NCBI RefSeq assembly: GCF_903166585.1
Contig: NZ_CAESCM010000002.1
Coordinates: forward strand, 434,001-498,000
DNA from: Pedobacter ghigonis
GTDB lineage: Bacteria; Bacteroidota; Bacteroidia; Sphingobacteriales; Sphingobacteriaceae
Length of the DNA stretch: 64,000 nt
Direction: 5' to 3'
The position numbers and the translations under genes were made by a program. The notes below the pieces were generated by a model that saw nothing but the letters and a program-made list of their open reading frames with translations, was not told where the DNA came from and made no database searches. Positions 61,586 to 64,000 of this stretch are shown one piece after another. The first letter of the stretch is position 1; the number at the start of each line of letters is the position of its first letter.

Positions 61586-63145
61586 ATGAAATTCAGATTT
61601 GTACTAGCTACCTTACTAATAGGAGGTCTTATGGCCCAGGCCCAGCAAGGCCCTAAAAAAAATCAGTCAAAAGAAACCGTTACCACCACACAGGTTACCG
61701 TTAAAGAAGAAGCCAAACCGGGGAATAATGAGCGGAATATAAAAGTAGAAAGTACAGTGGTGAGCAACCACTCGGTAACTATTGATGGCAAGGCCGTACC
61801 CTATAAGGCAACTGCCGGCACCCTGCCTGTTTGGGATGAAGAAGGGAAAGCCATTGCAGGTTTGTTCTATACCTATTACGAACGCAGTGATGTGCAAAAC
61901 CGAGATAAAAGACCCCTGGTGATTTCTTTTAACGGCGGTCCGGGTTCTGCATCAGTTTGGATGCACATTGCCTACACTGGTCCGGTGGTATTAAATATCG
62001 ATGACGAAGGTTACCCTGTGCAGCCTTATGGATATAAAGAAAATCCATATTCGATTTTAGATGTAGCCGATGTGGTGTACATCGATCCGGTAAACACAGG
62101 TTATTCGAGAGCGGTAAGTAAAGATATTCCAACCAACAAATTTTTTGGCGTAAGGGCCGATATTAAATACCTTGCAGAATGGATCAATACCTTTGTAACT
62201 CGCAACAACCGCTGGGCCTCGCCTAAGTTTTTAATTGGTGAGAGTTATGGTACCACGCGTGTTTCGGGGCTAGCTTTAGAGCTGCAAAACAATCAATGGA
62301 TGTACTTAAACGGAGTGGTATTGGTTTCACCTACCGAGCTGGGTATTGAGCGTAGCGGTCCGGTTGATGCAGCTTTACGCTTGCCTTACTTTGCAGCCAC
62401 AGCCTGGTATCATAAAGCCCTGGCTGCAGATTTACAAGGTAAAGATTTAACAGCAATGCTGCCCGAGGTAGAAACTTTTACCATTAACGAGCTCCTTCCG
62501 GCCATTTCGCAAGGCGGTATGCTTAGTGCCGATAAAAAGAAAGCCATTGCAGGTAAAATGGCCCGTTACTCAGGCCTTTCTGAAAAGGTTATTTTAGATT
62601 ACAACCTCAACGTGCCTACCGATTTTTTCTGGAAAGAATTATTAAGGGATAAAGGTTTTACCGTTGGTCGTTTAGATTCGCGCTATCGCGGTATAGATAA
62701 AATGAGTGCTGGCGAAGGCCCTGATTATAATGCTGAGTTAACTTCGTGGCTACATTCTTTTACGCCGGCTATTAATATGTACCTGCGCAACGAGCTTAAC
62801 TATAAAACAGATTTAAAATACAATATGTTCGGCTCGGTTTATCCCTGGGATAAAAGTGGCGACCAAACCGGAGATAACCTGCGCCAGGCCATGGCACAAA
62901 ACCCTTATTTACATTTGCTGGTACAATCGGGCTACTACGATGGTGCCTGCGATTACTTCAATGCCAAATACAGCATGTGGCAATTAGATGCCGCCGGTAA
63001 ATTACAGGATAGGGTAAGCTGGGAAGGTTACCGTAGCGGGCACATGATGTACCTGCGTAAAGATGATTTAAAAACGGCCAATAACCATATTCGCGAGTTT
63101 ATTAAAAAAGCCCTGCCAAAAGCAGGAGAGGCTGCTAAGTTTTAG
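61586..63145 (+). CDS. Secreted S10-family serine carboxypeptidase
   Basis: 519 residues; signal peptide about 1-20 (ends AQAQ), no lipobox, so periplasmic or outside the cell. S10 motifs: FNGGPGSAS (115-123, oxyanion hole), catalytic Ser220 in GESYGTTR, Asp452 or Asp456 in YYDGACDYF, and His486 in SGHMMYL. These peptidases remove C-terminal amino acids and work at acidic pH in characterised members. The gene has its own promoter region after the terminator at 61509 and is followed by repeat DNA. A link to the upstream SusC/SusD operon (peptide uptake) is only suggested by position. Confidence 0.92.
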   Translation: MKFRFVLATLLIGGLMAQAQQGPKKNQSKETVTTTQVTVKEEAKPGNNERNIKVESTVVSNHSVTIDGKAVPYKATAGTLPVWDEEGKAIAGLFYTYYERSDVQNRDKRPLVISFNGGPGSASVWMHIAYTGPVVLNIDDEGYPVQPYGYKENPYSILDVADVVYIDPVNTGYSRAVSKDIPTNKFFGVRADIKYLAEWINTFVTRNNRWASPKFLIGESYGTTRVSGLALELQNNQWMYLNGVVLVSPTELGIERSGPVDAALRLPYFAATAWYHKALAADLQGKDLTAMLPEVETFTINELLPAISQGGMLSADKKKAIAGKMARYSGLSEKVILDYNLNVPTDFFWKELLRDKGFTVGRLDSRYRGIDKMSAGEGPDYNAELTSWLHSFTPAINMYLRNELNYKTDLKYNMFGSVYPWDKSGDQTGDNLRQAMAQNPYLHLLVQSGYYDGACDYFNAKYSMWQLDAAGKLQDRVSWEGYRSGHMMYLRKDDLKTANNHIREFIKKALPKAGEAAKF

Positions 63146-63155
63146 CCAGGCTGAT

Positions 63156-63213
63156 CGTCATCTCGACCGACGCTCAGCGGAGTGGAGAGATCTATGTGGA
63201 TAGATTTCTCGAC
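63156..63213. repeat. Dispersed GTCATCTCGACCG...AGAGATCT element
   Basis: Begins CGTCATCTCGACCGACG and ends AGATTTCTCGAC, with CGGAGTGGAGAGATCT between; the ends are partly inverted copies of each other. I associate this motif with intergenic repeats in Bacteroidota (recalled, not searched). Confidence 0.55.
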
Positions 63214-63241
63214 TTTGTTGCACCCGAAAGGACACAAATCC

Positions 63242-63289
63242 AGAGTTGACAACTTTTACAGGCACAATGCCATTTAAGTTGTCAACTCT
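63242..63289. repeat. Long hairpin repeat (AGAGTTGACAACTT / AAGTTGTCAACTCT)
   Basis: Perfect 14-base inverted repeat with a 20-base loop. It may end the S10 peptidase transcript, but only CTTT follows it, so it is more likely a dispersed palindromic repeat. Confidence 0.7.
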
Positions 63290-63292
63290 TTA

Positions 63293-63448
63293 CTACAACC
63301 TTTTTAGCTTCATTTGAAGCGCAATCCCGGTGTAAAAATTAATGTCAGTCCTGCTTTCCATTACAAGTCCGCACTCGTTCCTCGTTTGCGGGCCTTCCAT
63401 TTCAATCAGGGCTATATAACTTGGTGCGATGGTACGGAAACCCCTCAT
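63293..63448 (-). CDS. Short open frame of 51 codons in a putative dispersed repeat
   Basis: ATG at 63448 to TAG at 63293 on the reverse strand. The peptide begins MRGFRTIAPSYIALIEMEG and ends GIALQMKLKRL; the frame is also open for about 16 codons upstream without an ATG. I see no family. The DNA resembles a repeat I recall from Pedobacter-like genomes, so this may be a spurious frame or a remnant rather than a gene. Confidence 0.25.
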   Translation of the reverse strand: MRGFRTIAPSYIALIEMEGPQTRNECGLVMESRTDINFYTGIALQMKLKRL

Positions 63449-63702
63449 AGTAGCAAAACCTACGTAAACTAAACCCGACCATAGTGAGATGCCGGTTTAA
63501 GCAGCTGTTTTTTATTTATTTATGGTGTGCTTGCTTGTTTCACAGGTTTCGACCGGCAGAAACGGGGGCGGGACTGTTTTAACCTAAAGATAGCTGCAAT
63601 TGCTTTTCAAATCGTAAATGATAATAATCGGCTTTGCGACAAGTATTTGTATAGTAAAACTCTAAACGAAAAACACATCACTGCAAACTAAAAATAATTA
63701 CT

Positions 63703-63710
63703 TATTTTTG
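63703..63710 (+). promoter_or_regulatory. -7 promoter box of accA (TATTTTTG)
   Basis: Eight of eight matches to TAnnTTTG, ending 10 bases before the accA ATG, so the mRNA leader would be only a few bases. A -33 TTG is not evident. Confidence 0.55.
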
Positions 63711-63720
63711 TGGTTCAATT

Positions 63721-64000
63721 ATGCAGCAGATAAAAACATCATTCGATTTTGAAAAACCTATTGCCGACCTGGTTCAGCAGATAGAGAAAGTTAAGCAAGT
63801 TGCCGAAAAAACTAAGGTAGATATGTCTGCCACTTTAGATGAGCTTGATGGTAAATTAGATGAAACTACCAATAACTTATATAAAAATTTAACCGGTTGG
63901 AACAAGGTTCAGATGAGCCGTCACCCAGACCGCCCGCAAACACTCGATTATATCAACATGATCTGTGATGATTTTATTGAGTTGCACGGGGATAGAACAG
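63721..64000 (+). CDS. accA: Acetyl-CoA carboxylase carboxyltransferase subunit alpha, N-terminal part
   Basis: 93 codons from the ATG at 63721, running off the right edge. The N-terminus (FDFEKPIADLVQQIEKVKQ), the coiled helix after it, and LTGWNKVQMSRHPDRPQTLDYI followed by FIELHGDRT are diagnostic of AccA. With AccD it transfers the carboxyl group from biotin on AccB to acetyl-CoA, giving malonyl-CoA for fatty acid synthesis in the cytoplasm. The catalytic carboxyltransferase core lies beyond the window. Confidence 0.95.
   Translation, partial: MQQIKTSFDFEKPIADLVQQIEKVKQVAEKTKVDMSATLDELDGKLDETTNNLYKNLTGWNKVQMSRHPDRPQTLDYINMICDDFIELHGDRT

Larger units (their letters stand above)
63146..63720. 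other. Repeat-filled intergenic region before accA
   Basis: 575 bases holding three stacked elements: a GTCATCTCGACCG/AGAGATCT element (63156-63213), a 14-base inverted repeat (63242-63289) and a longer element with a 51-codon open frame on the reverse strand (63293-63490). 63491-63700 shows no recognised feature. Confidence 0.7.

Noticed and set aside
63500..63620. Possible tmRNA or other structured RNA near GGTTTCGACCGGCAG
   Set aside because: The conserved ends and tag-coding frame of ssrA were not found and no stable fold was evident by eye.
1..64000. CRISPR arrays, insertion sequences, prophage or integrase genes
   Set aside because: No regularly spaced repeats, transposase or integrase motifs were seen in any frame.

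Overview
The window looks like the chromosome of a Bacteroidota bacterium of the Sphingobacteriaceae, most likely Pedobacter or a close relative (inferred, not tested). The evidence is five SusC-like TonB receptors each followed by a SusD lipoprotein, lipoprotein signals ending in C-K-K or C-N-K, -7 promoter boxes of the TAnnTTTG type, and dispersed intergenic repeats of a kind I associate with this group. No rRNA, tRNA, CRISPR array, transposase or phage gene was seen.

Layout. 1-6272 is a mixed housekeeping and regulatory region: the start of a secreted DUF4091-like protein (runs off the left edge), a DUF2975 membrane protein with an XRE regulator, a divergent AraC regulator / PRISE-type reductase pair, a divergent SDR / HxlR pair and a SulP transporter. 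6792-24871 is a long one-direction operon of eleven envelope genes: SusC, SusD, fasciclin plus discoidin lipoprotein, DUF5007 lipoprotein, a second SusC and SusD, a second fasciclin lipoprotein, a delta-60 propeller lipoprotein, a phosphodiesterase-like DUF4983 lipoprotein, a DUF1735/PA14 lipoprotein and a PKD/discoidin lipoprotein. It holds no recognisable glycoside hydrolase. A perfect -7 box with a palindromic operator over its -33 region precedes it, and a strong terminator closes it. A secreted glutaminase-type (DUF4964/5127/4965/1793) protein follows under its own promoter. 27741-29713 holds dinB, a small conserved protein and a stand-alone response regulator.

30044-47664 is a maltodextrin utilisation locus: LacI regulator, two perfect palindromic operators, SusC, SusD, SusE/F-like starch-binding lipoprotein, GH13 neopullulanase-like enzyme, beta-phosphoglucomutase, GH65 maltose phosphorylase, a second GH13, an MFS sugar transporter, and a GH13 lipoprotein with a CBM48-like module. 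Surface and periplasmic amylases would make maltose; the MFS protein would import it; GH65 would split it with phosphate into glucose and beta-glucose-1-phosphate, which PgmB converts to glucose-6-phosphate.

47798-54698 is a sigma factor / FecR anti-sigma / STN-domain SusC / SusD set, the layout of cell-surface signalling. 55084-61454 is a smaller SusC-SusD-fasciclin-DUF5007-like operon that repeats the module found twice in the large operon. A secreted S10 peptidase follows, then a repeat-filled intergenic region and the start of accA at the right edge.

The most interesting content is the CAZyme-free SusC/SusD-fasciclin-DUF5007 system (three related modules in one window), its apparently catalytically dead phosphodiesterase-like member, and a shared family of AAACGTTT operators upstream of four loci.
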